Source: Cladopsammia gracilis (taxonomy: Eukaryota > Cnidaria > Anthozoa > Scleractinia > Dendrophylliidae). From it: a stretch of DNA of 64,000 bases. Location: the NCBI GenBank assembly GCA_022457155.1, contig JAJGOT010000321.1, positions 468,501 to 532,500 on the forward strand, given 5' to 3'. A program made the translations under genes and the position numbers. This document shows, one piece after another, positions 21,769 to 33,944 of the stretch. The notes under the pieces are model-generated. The model saw only the letters and a program-made list of their open reading frames with translations, searched no databases and was not told the origin of the DNA. Every line of letters starts with the position of its first letter. Position 1 is the stretch's first letter.

Positions 21769-22277
21769 GTGAGAGTACATTTTATTGCATTCAACATAAT
21801 TATTTAAAAAGCAATCTTACTTGAAGACACTTAGGCATGTTTTTTTTTTAAAGATATCCCGACATTTGAGGTGTGGTAGGTTTATCAGAAATCCCATTCT
21901 TTACGCAAGGTGACTCGTTTGCACCTCAGCCTTCTGTTTTTGCACCTTTCGTGCGAATTATTTATGCGTATCCCCACTGCATGTCGCATTGCCATGCCAG
22001 GTCAGGTAAAAAATCTAACCACATAAAAGGCTGGTAGCCGTTGCCTTACGTTTGTTTAACCCTAACTCGCTTAAATGGTTGATGACCCTTATTTTTTGTT
22101 TGATAGATATGTTTTTACTCACGCCAACGAATTCCCTCCATATTGTAACTGTATAGGGTTTGCAAATGCCCTCCTTAAAAATAAGTTTATTACATGGAAG
22201 GATAGTAAAGTTGAATTTAATTACTTAATAGTCTATGTTGTAGACGATTTCCTTGGTTGGAACCTTTTTGATAGTGG
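21769..22277. other. probable intron after exon 5
   Basis: No further exon was recognised. An open frame at 22,075-22,281 has no domain signal. Confidence 0.4.
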
Positions 22278-22281
22278 TTAA

Positions 22282-22684
22282 GGTGGTTAACTGGTTTTCG
22301 GCGGCACACAATCCCAAATTTGAACGATTGATACTTCACTGTCTGAGTTCGGTCAGGCAAGCTGTTTCACACATATACTAGAGATAGAAATGAAAGTAAG
22401 GTTAATCTTTAAATTTTTGCTGAAAAATATTCAACCCAATTTTATTCGAAGACGTTCTCAGGAAATGTTTTCAAACTTCTAAAAGTTTAGGACTTGCTGT
22501 CGAGAAAATTATGTCATCAATTCGTTCCTATGGTAATACCGATGCCAATCAAATATACTTTTTCGGAATGTTCAGTTACTCTCTAGTAAATGTGTGAAGC
22601 AGCTTGCCTGACCGAGCTCGGACAATGTAGTATCGGCCGTCCAAAGTTGGGATGCTGTGCCGCCAAAAATAAAGTTGAGTCACC
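22282..22684. mobile_element. 403-bp TTAA-flanked MITE
   Basis: TTAA at 22,278-22,281 and 22,685-22,688 flank long imperfect inverted repeats. Matching pieces include GGCGGCACA / TGTGCCGCC and GGTCAGGCAAGCTG / CAGCTTGCCTGACC. Non-coding. Confidence 0.65.
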
Positions 22685-22688
22685 TTAA

Positions 22689-25200
22689 AAAAACGTCCGC
22701 GGTTGTGTTGTATAATGCAACCAATGTTAAAATTTTAAGGGGTAATAGTTGTATTCTAGGTTTTATTCTATTCAATTTCTTTGTTTACTCATCAATAGAA
22801 TCAAATTGGCAGCGGAGACTGTGGCGGGCTTTTACCTTCTGAGCAAGGTAGGCTCCCTCCATTTGTAAGGTCTTTTATGAGTTGTTATTTCATGTTTGTT
22901 GTTGTTGTGTTTGTTCTAGGTGCGAATTGGTGGTTCAGTTTATTGTTGGTAATCTGGATAAAAAAAAAACAATCAAAATCGAAAATCAGTCAATCGACTT
23001 ATGTGGCCTTTCACTGCTATTTTTGGGAGTTATATTCTTTGGTAACCACCAGACGTGCCTTAAAATGTCAGTTCAACGAAAAGTGACTATTACGACGTTA
23101 AATATTAACACTTCACAATAACGTTTTGTTCTCGGGCGAGCCCTCGCTTCAACGGCAGCATCTTGCAGCTCAACAGGATGTGACGTCAGGGACATCAATT
23201 TTCATTACCATCCAAGGTTGTTATAGCGTCGGACAAAATGCGAGAGTGCGGTCTTTCCGTTGTCGTTTTACGCGTTGCAAATTAAAGGAGATAATTATAG
23301 CGGAGCTTTCGTAGCTCCATACTCATAGAACCTATGCCCTTCATTTCTCATGGTCATGGCTAGTCGGTCTGTGTGCCCGCCGTTGGGCAGGGCTAGCTCG
23401 CGAGCGCGTATGACGTCGTAAAACATGCGCGTATGACGCGTATGACAATATCCAGGATTTAAGCAATTTTGAAACCAAAGCGAGGCTTTGTTTTTCGCGC
23501 GGCTACACAGCTGAATGTCACGTCAGCTCGGTAAACACTTCGATGTTTTAGTGTGTTTAGCGGAGAAACCATTTCAAATTGCAGTCGTTATTTCCCTGTA
23601 TTTTTTCGCGGTTAGCTATTCAAGACAGGGATACTAATTAAGGGATTATCAGGAGCCGCTATAGTTGAAAAAGAAGAGCTTCAGGGATAAAACCTTCTTC
23701 GAGGAACTTCATACGTTTTCATCAGTGCGGGAGCAATGGCCTTGGTTACTTTTAGGGGTGTCGCGCTATATAGCGGGGAGTTGTTTCTCACTTCGGATTT
23801 CAGAACTGAAGAAGCGGAGATGAAAGAAAGAAGATTGTGTTGTCCATTTTTGTGTTTGTTCATTCATTACATTGGTTGAAAAGCGATTTCATGGAAACAA
23901 AACAAGACTTGGATTTTATAGTTCTAAATTCACTCGCGTGGCCTTATGCAAATATGTTTGTGTATTTTTTACAATTGTGATTTCCAAATCAGTTTCAAGG
24001 GCAATTTTTGATAAGCAACAGGTGTATTTTAATTGGAAATTAGTCGTACTAGTTATTCTTGACGGATAAAATAGCCCGGTCGTCAATCATTTCTTCTGCT
24101 TTCGACCTTTCACCTCAGTTAAGTTTATCATCGGCTTTCTGGTATGGAGTTCCATCCCCGCCAAAATTCGATGTTTATATTTGACATTCTACTTCGCGCA
24201 TTTTAGGCTACATTACACAATTCGACATTCAACTTTGCATATTCCGTATTCAACCTCAACGATTGTACATTGCACTTTTCATTTTCGACATTCAACATTA
24301 CGCATTCGGCATGCGATATTGGTGATTTCTTCCACGCGCATTTAACATTCAAGTTTTCGTATTCAACATTGTAGATTACTCATTTCATACTCAATTTTTC
24401 GGGTCTTACCGTTTGGATTCAGATTACTGCATTTTCAACACGCAACTTCTCGTATTCAACATCCAACTTTCTGTATTCGGCTTCATTCGACATCCTACTG
24501 CAATCCAGGAAAGATTGACATCGTGGGCGCACACAACCCTCGCCCCCTCCCCGAGAGTAGAGTGTCAAAAATCCCTCCAGGTGAGTGGAGTAGGGAGAAA
24601 TTACTCTACCCAGGGACAGTCAAATTTTCGCGGTTTTCAAAATGGCGGAACAAACTTGAAATCGGCTCTGATCCACCCGGAATCAAGCTTTGACGCCTAA
24701 AAGTAAGTGATATTTAGTACTTTTTTATAGAAATAAATAGAGCGAAATTAGTAGCGGTTCAGTAGGTGTAGAATGTGCTTAATTCATGTGAAATTTCCAT
24801 AAACAAGCTTTAGCCTTTACAAATGTGCTTTGCTGACCTCGTTTAAAGTTCCATATTATTATTTTAATTTTAAGGTTATAGCGAATTAAATTAGCCTAGA
24901 ACCTTTTGGCTTATCTTAATTTGAGCTCGGGCCTCTGATAAGCTTTTAATATATATTAGTTTACATACCGGTACACATTAAATGGACTACGTTTAAATAT
25001 TAAAGTCTTAAATATGTTAAAGGGTCGTTAAATAAAGAGAGTGATTCGTGGTTCGTTGCATGTACACGCTTATCAGATAATCACATTATATAAGCTTTTC
25101 TATGAGCTTTTCGATGCTTTTCTTTGAGCTTTTCTATGCTTTAGAAAACCAGGATATGTTAAATCCAGATAATGGATGTCAGTTGTGGTGCCTACATATA
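22689..25200. other. gene-free repeat region
   Basis: No supported gene. 23,285-23,340 (TAATTATAGCGGAGCTTTCG...) looks like an end of an interspersed repeat with a partial inverted match near 23,655. 24,180-24,500 is a degenerate array of TTCGACATTCAAC-like words. Confidence 0.45.
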
Positions 25201-25204
25201 GAGG

Positions 25205-25511
25205 ATATTACATGGCCGCGCGAAGATACGAAATTTCTCTTCGAGTGTTGAAAAATATTTCACGAGACCAGGGCCGTAGCTAGCATGAGGCGAACCGAGG
25301 CACTTCCCTCGGTAAAAATATAATTAGTACAAGCATTGGATCTCTCTTGTAAGAGGCTATGCATAAAAAAAATGAAGGAAGTGCTTTTTTTCTGGTATTG
25401 CCTCGGTGAGAATTTTCGTCTGACAACGGCCCTGCGAGTGAGCGCAGCGAACGAGTGAAATATTTTTCACACGAGAAGACAAATTTTGTATCTTCAAGCG
25501 GCCATGTAATG
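25205..25511. mobile_element. 307-bp MITE with ATTACATGGCCGC ends
   Basis: About 60-base imperfect inverted arms (25,205-25,266 and 25,451-25,511) begin ATATTACATGGCCGC. The centre contains unrelated sequence. It lies just upstream of a truncated integrase-like exon at 25,732. Confidence 0.55.
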
Positions 25512-25731
25512 TTCTGTTTATTATATAAACACCAATGAAATCAAACCATTTCACTTTCACACATATTTTTTGAAGTCCTAAAGTAGAACAACGTGTCAAC
25601 GGTGATCTTTTCACGTGTGAAGATAACATTCAAAGGGGACAGACCGCAAATAACATGTTATTCTCACGTGTGAAGATATGATGTTTACGCGCGAAAGCTC
25701 ACCTGGTATTTCATTGGTGTTTATATAATAA

Positions 25732-25893
25732 TATGTGTTCTTGCCCATCATTAACAAACACTTGAGTAACTGGAAGGAGGCATGGGTCCATCATCCTTTA
25801 CGTACAGAAAGGAACAAAACAGCCATGCAATTATGGATTGGTAGACTGCAAGTGGCGTGGGGCTCACAAGGTCCAGAAGATGAAGTGTTTCAG
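25732..25893 (+). pseudogene. integrase-like (rve) gene remnant, penultimate exon
   Basis: Fifty-four open codons from the reading YVFLP at 25,732 through AWVHHPLRTERNKTAMQLW to a splice donor CAG/GTATAA at 25,894. The pattern (a FLP-IN motif followed by a W..HPLRTE.N.T..QLW block) is that of the retroviral-type integrase-core proteins found in many copies in cnidarian and fish genomes. The catalytic core exons should lie upstream but are not seen; the homology stops at a stop codon just before 25,732, next to MITE sequence. It is a 3' remnant, splice signals still intact. Confidence 0.6.
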
Positions 25894-26322
25894 GTATAAA
25901 AAACACATTAATTTGGTTTTTACTGAATCCACAAAATTCATGGTTTCCAAGTGTTAACACTTATCTCTACACAAATAATATACATTTTATATTTATATGA
26001 CAGTCACTGTTCTGTTTGTGGTTATTTTTACTGTTTTTTGTTACCCCACCCCCACACAATGCCACCCAAAATATTTCAGACAGAAAATGTTTCCCGTGTT
26101 TCCACAATACTACTAATTGAAATTAAACAGATAGATTGCTGCCATTTCAATGCATTTTTTATATCTGTTTGAAAGTTTGATAGAAGTAAAAACAGTTTTG
26201 GGTCTTTAATAAGGTATTTGTTGTTGATCTTTCAATGTTATAGTATTGTATGGATCTTTATTTGTATGTATGCGTTTTGTATGGTTGTACAGTACTTAGA
26301 ATAACTGATAATTTTGTTTTAG

Positions 26323-26463
26323 GGTGATTATGACAATTATGGGATTGACTGGCAAGGGCTCATTCCGGTACCACATCCTGATGATGTCAACGTTCCTGAG
26401 ACAAACTGCCCATTTACTGAAGAGCAAATGCATATCTTACCAAAAACACACAACTTAACATAA
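26323..26463 (+). pseudogene. integrase-like (rve) gene remnant, last exon
   Basis: The acceptor TTTTAG at 26,322 continues the frame of 25,732-25,893 in phase 0. It encodes 46 codons ending in TAA, including DNYGIDWQGLIPVP and VPETNCPFTEEQ, which match the conserved C-terminal tail of this integrase-core family (YG.DW.GP...VPET...T.E). Preserved intron phase and frame over both exons mean decay is recent, or that the fragment is part of a longer gene whose upstream exons I failed to see. Confidence 0.6.
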
Positions 26464-28282
26464 AAAAAAAAATTATTTAGAGGGTGTAGAGGTATTCAAC
26501 TATATCACCAGCTTATTATGATATGAAACACCTTAAAGAGTCACTTAGAAAAAGTAATGAGCCAAAAATGCAAAACAAGACACTTCATGTTTAAAAAAAT
26601 AAAGCCATGTAATTTAACCCATTCCCTACTGTGCCGCCCCAAACTGCCCTGAGGGGTCAAGTTTCTCTGTACCACTTGTGACGTCGTCACAAAATGACTT
26701 TGACAGGCAATCGGCACAGAAAGGATAGATCTTTGCAAGCATGCATTCGCATTGCAAATCGAACAAATTCTGCCAAAGTCACGCAGCGAAAACCCCTTCG
26801 ATTTTGGGTGCAAAAGCACTGTCAAATGTGGCTCATGCACCTAACGTTGGGTCCACACTGATTTCTCGGCTTTCTTAAAAGGCTTGCTCGAAACGTTTTC
26901 AGCTGACCGAAAGTGAACAATTAGCCCAAGATATCGACCAAGAATCAAAGGGCTCTTCAAGCCATCTCGTTAATGCGTTGGAACGTGAGGTTAAAAAAAA
27001 AAGAATCTTAAATAAATATGGTAAAGATGGCGTTGTAGAATCAGACATTATGTAGAAAATGCGAGGCGCAGTAGTCAACTGGATATGGTTCTTGGCAGGA
27101 TAGAGAAGATTGAGAGAAAGTTTGAAAATTCGTGTTGGTGCAAGTCAATAAAAGTTATGAGTAACAAAGAATCACGAGTGTGAATGTAAATAATTTTGAT
27201 GTTAGTGAAGTGAAAGTGAAAGACTTTTCCCGCCTTGCTAGCTAATTGACGATGAAAATGTGTTGTTGGTTCAATTTACACAGTGCATTTTCAGTTATTC
27301 ATTGTCTATTTTCTGTTGGGATATTTGACAATAGAAAAGACTTTCTAAATCAAATACAATAGATTGCCCCAATTTCAAAACAATTAAAAGCCCACAAACC
27401 TATAAAGTGATCGATAATACGTCACGTGCAATGACTTTATATCTGATCAAATGACATATTAATATTAATTATCAAAATATCAATTGACACAACAAATGGT
27501 GACTGAATCTTTAATATTCTTTCAAGTAAGGCCCAGTTCAAACATTGAACTTCACATGCGCCGAATCTAATGGAAGGAGACCGTAACAACATGTCATTTC
27601 TCTAGAGCTGCCTGTCCCCATGCCAGGACAATTTGAGCTATGTTTAGCAGACATCGCGCCATCAGCCATTTCTTTTTCAACTCTCCAGCAGTATTCGAAA
27701 ATAGAACGAAAGTCAAAATTTATGGTATTTTGCTGTTCCTACTCTTGCATAATGAAACGGAAAGTTTTGTAGTTAGCTAAAGTATCAAGTCTGCTGTTTT
27801 ATATATTTTGACGTGATAAATGGCGGGAAAATGGTGATCACGTGGTCATTTTTCGGTCACGTCTGCTATGGACGCACTTATATAGAAAATATTGGGTCTG
27901 GAGCGGGTAAACAGGACATTACTCCTGGCGGTCACTGTTTTAGTTTCCCTTAGATCGAAACGAGGTTCATGACAGGCCTGCACCGACTCCGCTATGTGGT
28001 TTTGCGGTTGCGATGCATTTATATTAGCTTTCAAAGTTTGGCTGTTATTAGTATGTCGTTAAGTGATTTACGTCCTGTATGATATGTTAGGCGGCGTTTT
28101 ATAAATAGTTTTCAGGAATGGTTGGTTTTGAACGAAACTCCATTTTTCATCAGTATTTGTTTAAGGTTTTTCAGTCGTGGGTGAAATGTTGTGACAAAAG
28201 ACATTATTATCTCGTGAGTTTTTTTCGTTTTGTTTTCATGCCAATTGCGTTCCGGCAAAAATGAAATTCAGAATACCAGTGC
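26464..28282. other. gene-free region
   Basis: No supported gene. 27,140-27,220 resembles 47,540-47,610 (CAATAAAAGT...TAAATAATTTTGATGTTAGTG), another dispersed repeat. 27,529-27,575 is a diverged half of the MITE described at 16,909. Confidence 0.45.
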
Positions 28283-28360
28283 ATTTAGGAGGGTGCTAAT
28301 GGGGTTAACAGTTAACTGACAATTGCCCAAAAATATAGTAGGTAACTGATAAATGAAAAG

Positions 28361-28627
28361 TTACTGTATTTTCTCTATTAAACGTCCCCGGCGTTTATTT
28401 CATACTTGGCCTAGTGGACCCGGCGTTTCTTTGTATCAGCAGTTTTTTTCTAGCCCGCCATTTTTTAAGAAAGGGTTATTATTCGTTTTTCTTGGCAGCC
28501 TTGTACCTTGCCCTTAAATCTTAAGTATATTATACCACAAACAAACGTTTGAGGAGCTTACTTACAACTTCCTCTATTATACCCGGCGTTTATTCGGGGC
28601 CCGGCGTTTAATCGAGAAAATACGGTA
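28361..28627. mobile_element. nested 0.27-kb MITE, ends TGTATTTTCTC
   Basis: Inverted ends TACTGTATTTTCTC / GAGAAAATACGGTA and mirrored CCCGGCGTTTATT motifs further in. It interrupts the GTTAACTGACAATTG region of the surrounding element. Confidence 0.6.
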
Positions 28628-29535
28628 ACAGTTAAGTGACATTCTATTAATAATACTAAATTAACGATTGTTGTTGTTAATAAAAGCAACATAGTTTTTT
28701 CCTAACAGCAAAGCTATTTTGTGACTTTTACCTGCCTCGCTGCGTGACCAGGTGACATATTAACCGATATTATATGCGAAAGGTACCAGGGTCGTAGAGC
28801 GTTGACCTTGATCTCCGTGATGGCGTCGAGTGGCCTGGTCAAAGTTATTCTGAGTTTTTATCGAGATGATGACAAAGGATCGGCATTCGAATGACACATA
28901 AGTCGCATACCGTTTGACATGACAAAGCACAATTCAATGGACATATAATCAAACAATAAGCGGAAAGTTTGGACTCGGTGCGTTTGATTTAAAGTTGTTC
29001 CGATTAGAGAAGATCGACGGGAAAGCTGTTACAAAGGCTCAGTTGGTAGTACTTTTTCTAATGGGAAGTGCGACAAGTGAGATACAAGGTGTGTATTTTG
29101 TTTCGTCATTTTGTTTAGAATTTTGTCATAGCACGCGAACGCGGGTTGACCCCGGGGTTGACCACACAAGCCCTTTTCAGTGTTAGATTAAATGAGTAAG
29201 ATTTCTGATTACAGTCCACCGCGGTCAAACGTCCGAGGCGTTTTTCGTTTTATTTAGTGAGATTTTATTTAATGTTAAATGGAAATATGGGCAAGGATGT
29301 ATAAAAAAAATTAGTTGACGTTACTATATTTTAATTTTTATCAAAATGATGAGCTATTTTCCGTTAAAAACTGGCCAAAACTCTTTGCGTCTAATCAAAA
29401 TTATGTTGTCAAATGGCGCCGACAATTCTGCAGTTCATAGTTTTTAAACGCTCAGAACTTTTTTTAGTAAACTTTCAAGACGTTTGGTAAATTGACAGTG
29501 TATTGGCAATATATTAAACTTTAAACAGTGACAAT

Positions 29536-29924
29536 AGGGCCATTTATACGGGAGAAAATAAGACGCGTCTCATCTAAGACGCGACTCAAATAAGTGTACC
29601 ATTTATACGTTTGCGTCCAACATAAGACGCGAAGATCACGTATAAATGGTTCGCGTCTTATTTTTGATACGGCGCACTTGTTGTTCACGTCTTATTTAGG
29701 ACGCGAAAGCATTTATACGAGGAAGTTCACGTCTTATTTAAGACGCGGACAAAATAAGAACAGCTGAAAACCCTGTTCTAAGATAAGACGCGTCTTATTT
29801 AAGTCGAGTCTAAAATAAGACACGAATGCTTATTTTGTACTGTTTATATTACGATCGGTTCGCGTCTTATTTAAGTCGCGTCTTAGATAAGACGCGTCCC
29901 ACTTTCTGTCGTATAAATGGCCCT
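29536..29924. mobile_element. 389-bp MITE with repeated ATAAGACGCG motif
   Basis: Ends AGGGCCATTTATACG / CGTATAAATGGCCCT, flanked by AAT on both sides. The interior is a patchwork of direct and inverted copies of TCTTATTTAAGACGCG-like words, so either strand can fold into many short stems. Confidence 0.7.
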
Positions 29925-30019
29925 AATGACAACCTTTACTTTTAAGTACTTTGCTTAACTTTTGCAAATTCCTCTCGTTAGACCGCGGTTAAAGTTTAGA
30001 CTGGTTTTGCCAGATATGC

Positions 30020-32100
30020 AAATCTTTTTTTTTTTTTTTTTTTTTTGCAATACACTTCTTACTTACACTTATTTACAATACTTACAATGCTTACAATACT
30101 TAAAGCTTTTTTACAATACTTACAATGCTACAACACTTACTACTTTTATTAAAAGGAATAAAAACAAAAAAATGACTTATAAGACTATTACTTGTGTATA
30201 TATTTTTATTTAGAATAATTTAATTTAATTTTCCCCATATTTTCAAAAACAGCTGTAACTTTTTTTGGACAAAATGACTTTTCTTCAAAATATCCAGTTT
30301 GTCTTGGAGACGTAGAAGAAAGCCTTCAAAACACAAGTTGCCAATACATGCACTCGTTGTGGTATTTTGCAATAAGAAGGGTGACATTAAGTGCCTGTTT
30401 ATTTTCGATGTCTTCATGACATCCGTATAAGACAGCGGATTCCGTTAGAGTAATGGTCTGTTCAAGTTTTATGCGCCACCAGCATGTGAATCTATCCCAG
30501 AAAGCTTTGGATACCGTGCAGTGGTATAGTAGGTGGGTTATTGTTTGTTTTTCAGTTTCACATAATGTACAAATATCATTTTCAACAATGCCAGCTCGAA
30601 ATAGGCTGGATCTGGTAGGCAAAATGTGATGAACTATTTTGTACTGGAAAGCAACGAGTTTAGAATCTTTAGTAATTTGGAAAGGCAATGAGTACACTTT
30701 GTGTATGTTTTCTTTAGTGAAACCATATTTAAGAATTCTATTCTCCGCAGTCGGTGGATTTATATTATTGTAACAGTTTAAAATTGTATCGTAGGCTACT
30801 CTTGTTGATGGAGGGTCTTGGGGAGGGGTAGTTTGGGGCAAGTTGTTTTGTTTTAGTTTTTGTTTCCAAGCAGCTGGTATAGCGGCGATGATGCCGTGAT
30901 AGAGTGTGAACGGGATTTTAGTGTTTGCTTTGCGCTGGATTTCATCAAGAGAAAGGAAAGTGTTGTCGTCTTTTAGAAGATCTTTAATACGTGTAATGTG
31001 AGCTTGGAATAAAGGTTTGTAAAAAATCGGTTGGTTTCCAATCCGGATATAACTGTTATTCCAAATAATTTTGTCTTGTATATGGTGGTCTTCAGCGAGT
31101 TTAACAACGTTATATTCCTGCCAATACTTGAGTAAAGTACGGTAAAAAGGTGGAAGGTTATCTAGGCGAAGGTTTTTGATGTCATACTGACACTTTATCA
31201 GGAAAGGTAAACCCCCATACTGGGCGGTGGCAAAATCTGGAATAACTTTCCAGGCGGAGTCGTTTTGATCGGTTATTCTCTTAATCCAAGCTATTTTAAG
31301 TGCTTTGTCCATCAATTCGAAATCCATCATTCTAAGACCTCCTTGGTTTATATTTGCTATTATTGTCTTTCTTTTTATTTTGGGCGGTTTTCCTTCCCAT
31401 ATAAAATTAAAAGAAATCTTGTTAATCTCTTTCACATAAATATCGGGAATCTCAAGCACGGAGGTGTTGTAAATTAACTTCGACAATCCAAGAGTTTTAA
31501 CAATTTTGATTCTACCATGGAGAGTAAGCTTCCTTCTTTTCCAACTTTTAAGGGTGTTTTCTAGCTTGATAATTTTCTCAGCAAAATTTAGATTATTTGC
31601 AGCGTCAGAGTTATAAGAAAAGTAAATGCCGAGGGCTTGAATCGGCTCGTGTGGCCATTTAAAATTACCTAAGGTGTCAGTCCTGTTTCTCCAAGCTCCT
31701 AGCCACATTGCTTCTGTTTTGCTTGTATTTATTTCAAGACCAGAGGCAAGCTTAAATTCGTGAAGAAGTTTTAATAGATTGGTTACGGAATGTTGGTCGC
31801 TTACAAACACTGTTGTGTCGTCTGCAAATTGCGTGAGTTTTATTTCTTTACCTCCATATTAATTCCTTTAATATCCTTATTGTTTTTCAAGGCTTTTGAT
31901 AGAAGCTCAATACCGATCACAAAGAGGAGGCCTGATAGTGGGCATCCTTGCCTAACGCTTCGGTGTAATTGGAAAAAAACTGATGCGTGGCCATTATTCA
32001 GACTCCAAAGTAAGTGGACATACCGTATTTTATTGGACACAAGCATCAGTGAGTTTCGATTTTTTCCTTCCCATACTCTCTGTGTACGATCCTGTATCAA
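30020..32100 (-). mobile_element. 5'-truncated L1/Tx1-type LINE with poly(A) tail
   Basis: Reading on the - strand, the element ends in a run of about 23 A's (T's at 30,026-30,048 on +), as expected for L1-like retrotransposition. The 3' UTR contains a tandem TTACAATAC motif. Upstream is the ORF2 C-terminal half. The 5' end falls inside the RT domain near 32,100, so the copy is truncated and inactive. Confidence 0.75.
30326..32100 (-). pseudogene. LINE ORF2: RT C-terminal part and post-RT region
   Basis: The 5'-most piece (32,100-31,840) holds the RT motif GCPLSGLLFVI. After a one-base frame change near 31,850 the catalytic FADD box (QFADDTTVFVSD) and the 494-residue remainder follow: SGLEINTSKTEAMWLG, the LTLHGRIKIVKTLGLSKLIY block, FIWEGKPPKIKRKT and a C-terminal CTLCETEKQTITHLLYHC zinc-knuckle-like motif. 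These are typical of the L1/Tx1 clade. The endonuclease and the N-terminal RT are missing. Confidence 0.75.
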
Positions 32101-32412
32101 ACAGACATCTTACTGACGATCCTTATTACGGTTTTGGAAGCTATAATTATGGTTTTTGTATGAGAATCTAATGTCGAAAAATTTTTTAGTAAAGCGGCTG
32201 TTCTAAAAAAAATATAAACTAAAGCTACACGGCAAAGAGTTCTACTGACAAATTTTGGGGGCCTGTTGCTTGTTTTAGTTTTCCATACATTTCTCTGTCT
32301 CTGGTTTTATGTAAACAAAACAAGGCTTATGTCACGCAAAATTCGTTGAGAGGGAAGGGGTGCGTTGTCGCGAACGCCTCTGTTTGGCACAAGAAGTCCA
32401 TGACAATTCTCA

Positions 32413-32632
32413 AGTAAGAATGATTTAATCGCAAAGTCCCTAGATCTTTAGCCACAATGTTCACCAATCCCGAAAACGCATTCACTCTGGTCATTCACAT
32501 GGCCTGTAAAGTAACCTTATCTTAACTTTGCAAATTTAAAAGCCTTACTGATATACGTAATTTCCTACTTGTCAAGCTAAATGACTTGATAAGATCAATA
32601 AATGAAAATATTGAAATGAACCGATTTCCGAC
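32413..32632. repeat. interspersed repeat, copy 2 (copy 1 at 13,955-14,190)
   Basis: Same orientation and high identity to the copy inside the foldback's 600-base insert. Family unknown. Confidence 0.7.
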
Positions 32633-33119
32633 AGCGTCACCCAGTTAAAAAAGAAAAACGTAAAACGTTCTTATACAAACGCATGAGTATAGGCTACCAG
32701 TGTAGCCTCATGTTAACTGACAATTGGCCGAAAAAATAGTAGTTAACTGACAATTGGGTACCCCCATTAGCACCCTCATTTAGCAGTGCTAGATTAATTT
32801 GTCGTGTGTTTGGCCTTGTTTACAAAATGGTAAAGTAAGCTCACTGTAGCTGTCGAGAAAAAGCTGCGCCGGGTTTACAGCTCTTTACAGGCAAATTCAC
32901 CGCGAGAAACAACTTCAAGCATCACGCTTCAGTGAATGTTCTGACACCTATAGAATGAATTGAATTCCATTGTAATAATCTAATGGATGGTATCAATTAT
33001 ATATCCGGAAAAAATCCTCCCGTTTTCGCGTTATTTAACGCTATATATTTATGTTTAGTTTTTTTTTTGTAATTTCTAAGTTTTTCAGGTTTGGAATTGT
33101 GAAATGTAATACCCTAATC

Positions 33120-33125
33120 AGCCTG
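33120..33125. repeat. target-site duplication AGCCTG (left)
   Basis: Six bases identical to 46,726-46,731, immediately outside the AG end of the Polinton. Confidence 0.85.
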
Positions 33126-33837
33126 AGTAGTTATGAAAATACATTCTCTAGAGCACCTCCCAAGGTACTATTTCCACATATTTTTATAATAATTCCCGAT
33201 ATCCAATTTTTTAAAAATTCCCAAAGTATATTTTCCTATGATTTTCTTGCGAATCCCTGTCATATTTTTTTGATTTTAAAGGGAAATCAAGACCTAATTA
33301 ATTACTGTAATTTTTTGTATTATTGGAATATTTCTTATGGAAAAAAAAGTTTTTTTAAAGGGAAATAATTAAAATTTATACGGTAACTCTTGTTTATATC
33401 GTTGTTTTTCTATTTATTTAAGAGAATAAAAAAAAAATCTAATAAAATATTCTTAAATAAACGGCTTTACTTAATACTTAAAATTTATTTCCGTATAAAA
33501 TATAATTAATATCCTTATTGTGTTTAGTCTATAAATCAAACGGGAATAAAGGTTTTTTAAATTGAAGAAATAAAAGAAATCGAAGAAATCGAAGAAATTG
33601 AAAAAAAATCAATAACTTAAAAAAATTACAGAAAATATAATAAATTCTTGAATTGCTTTAAATTTCAAAAAGGTATGAGCTCGCTCGCCCTTCGGGCTCG
33701 CTCGCGGGATTCGCAAGAAAATGATAGGAAAATATACTTTGGGAATTTTTAAAAAATTGCATATCGGGAATTATTATAAAAATATGTGGAAATAGTACCT
33801 TGAGAAGTTCTCTAGAGAATGTATTTTCATAACTACT
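33126..33837. repeat. Polinton left terminal inverted repeat, itself bounded by 132-bp inverted repeats
   Basis: The 712-base repeat is the inverse of 46,045-46,725. Its first 132 bases (33,126-33,257) recur inverted at its inner end (33,706-33,837), so it reads as a small AG...CT-bounded unit in its own right. It carries about 31 bases (near 33,475-33,510) that the right copy lacks, and a GCCC-TTC-GGGC hairpin near 33,687. Confidence 0.88.
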
Positions 33838-33944
33838 AAATGGGGCTTTTGGATATTAGGTTTTTTGGGTGATTTAAGTTGTAGGTAGAAAATAAAAAAA
33901 ACAATTTTTAAAATAATAAAGGTTTAAAGAAATGAAATATTAAT

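Larger units (their letters stand above)
28289..32777. mobile_element. 4.5-kb element with 6-bp duplication and GAGGGTGCTAATGGGG ends
   Basis: Short inverted ends GAGGGTGCTAATGGGG (28,289) and its complement (to 32,777) are flanked by ATTTAG on both sides (28,283-28,288 and 32,778-32,783). Subterminal copies of GTTAACTGACAATTG occur at both ends. No transposase was recognised; most of the interior is a LINE and two MITEs, so the original element was probably a small non-autonomous one that later received insertions. Confidence 0.6.
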
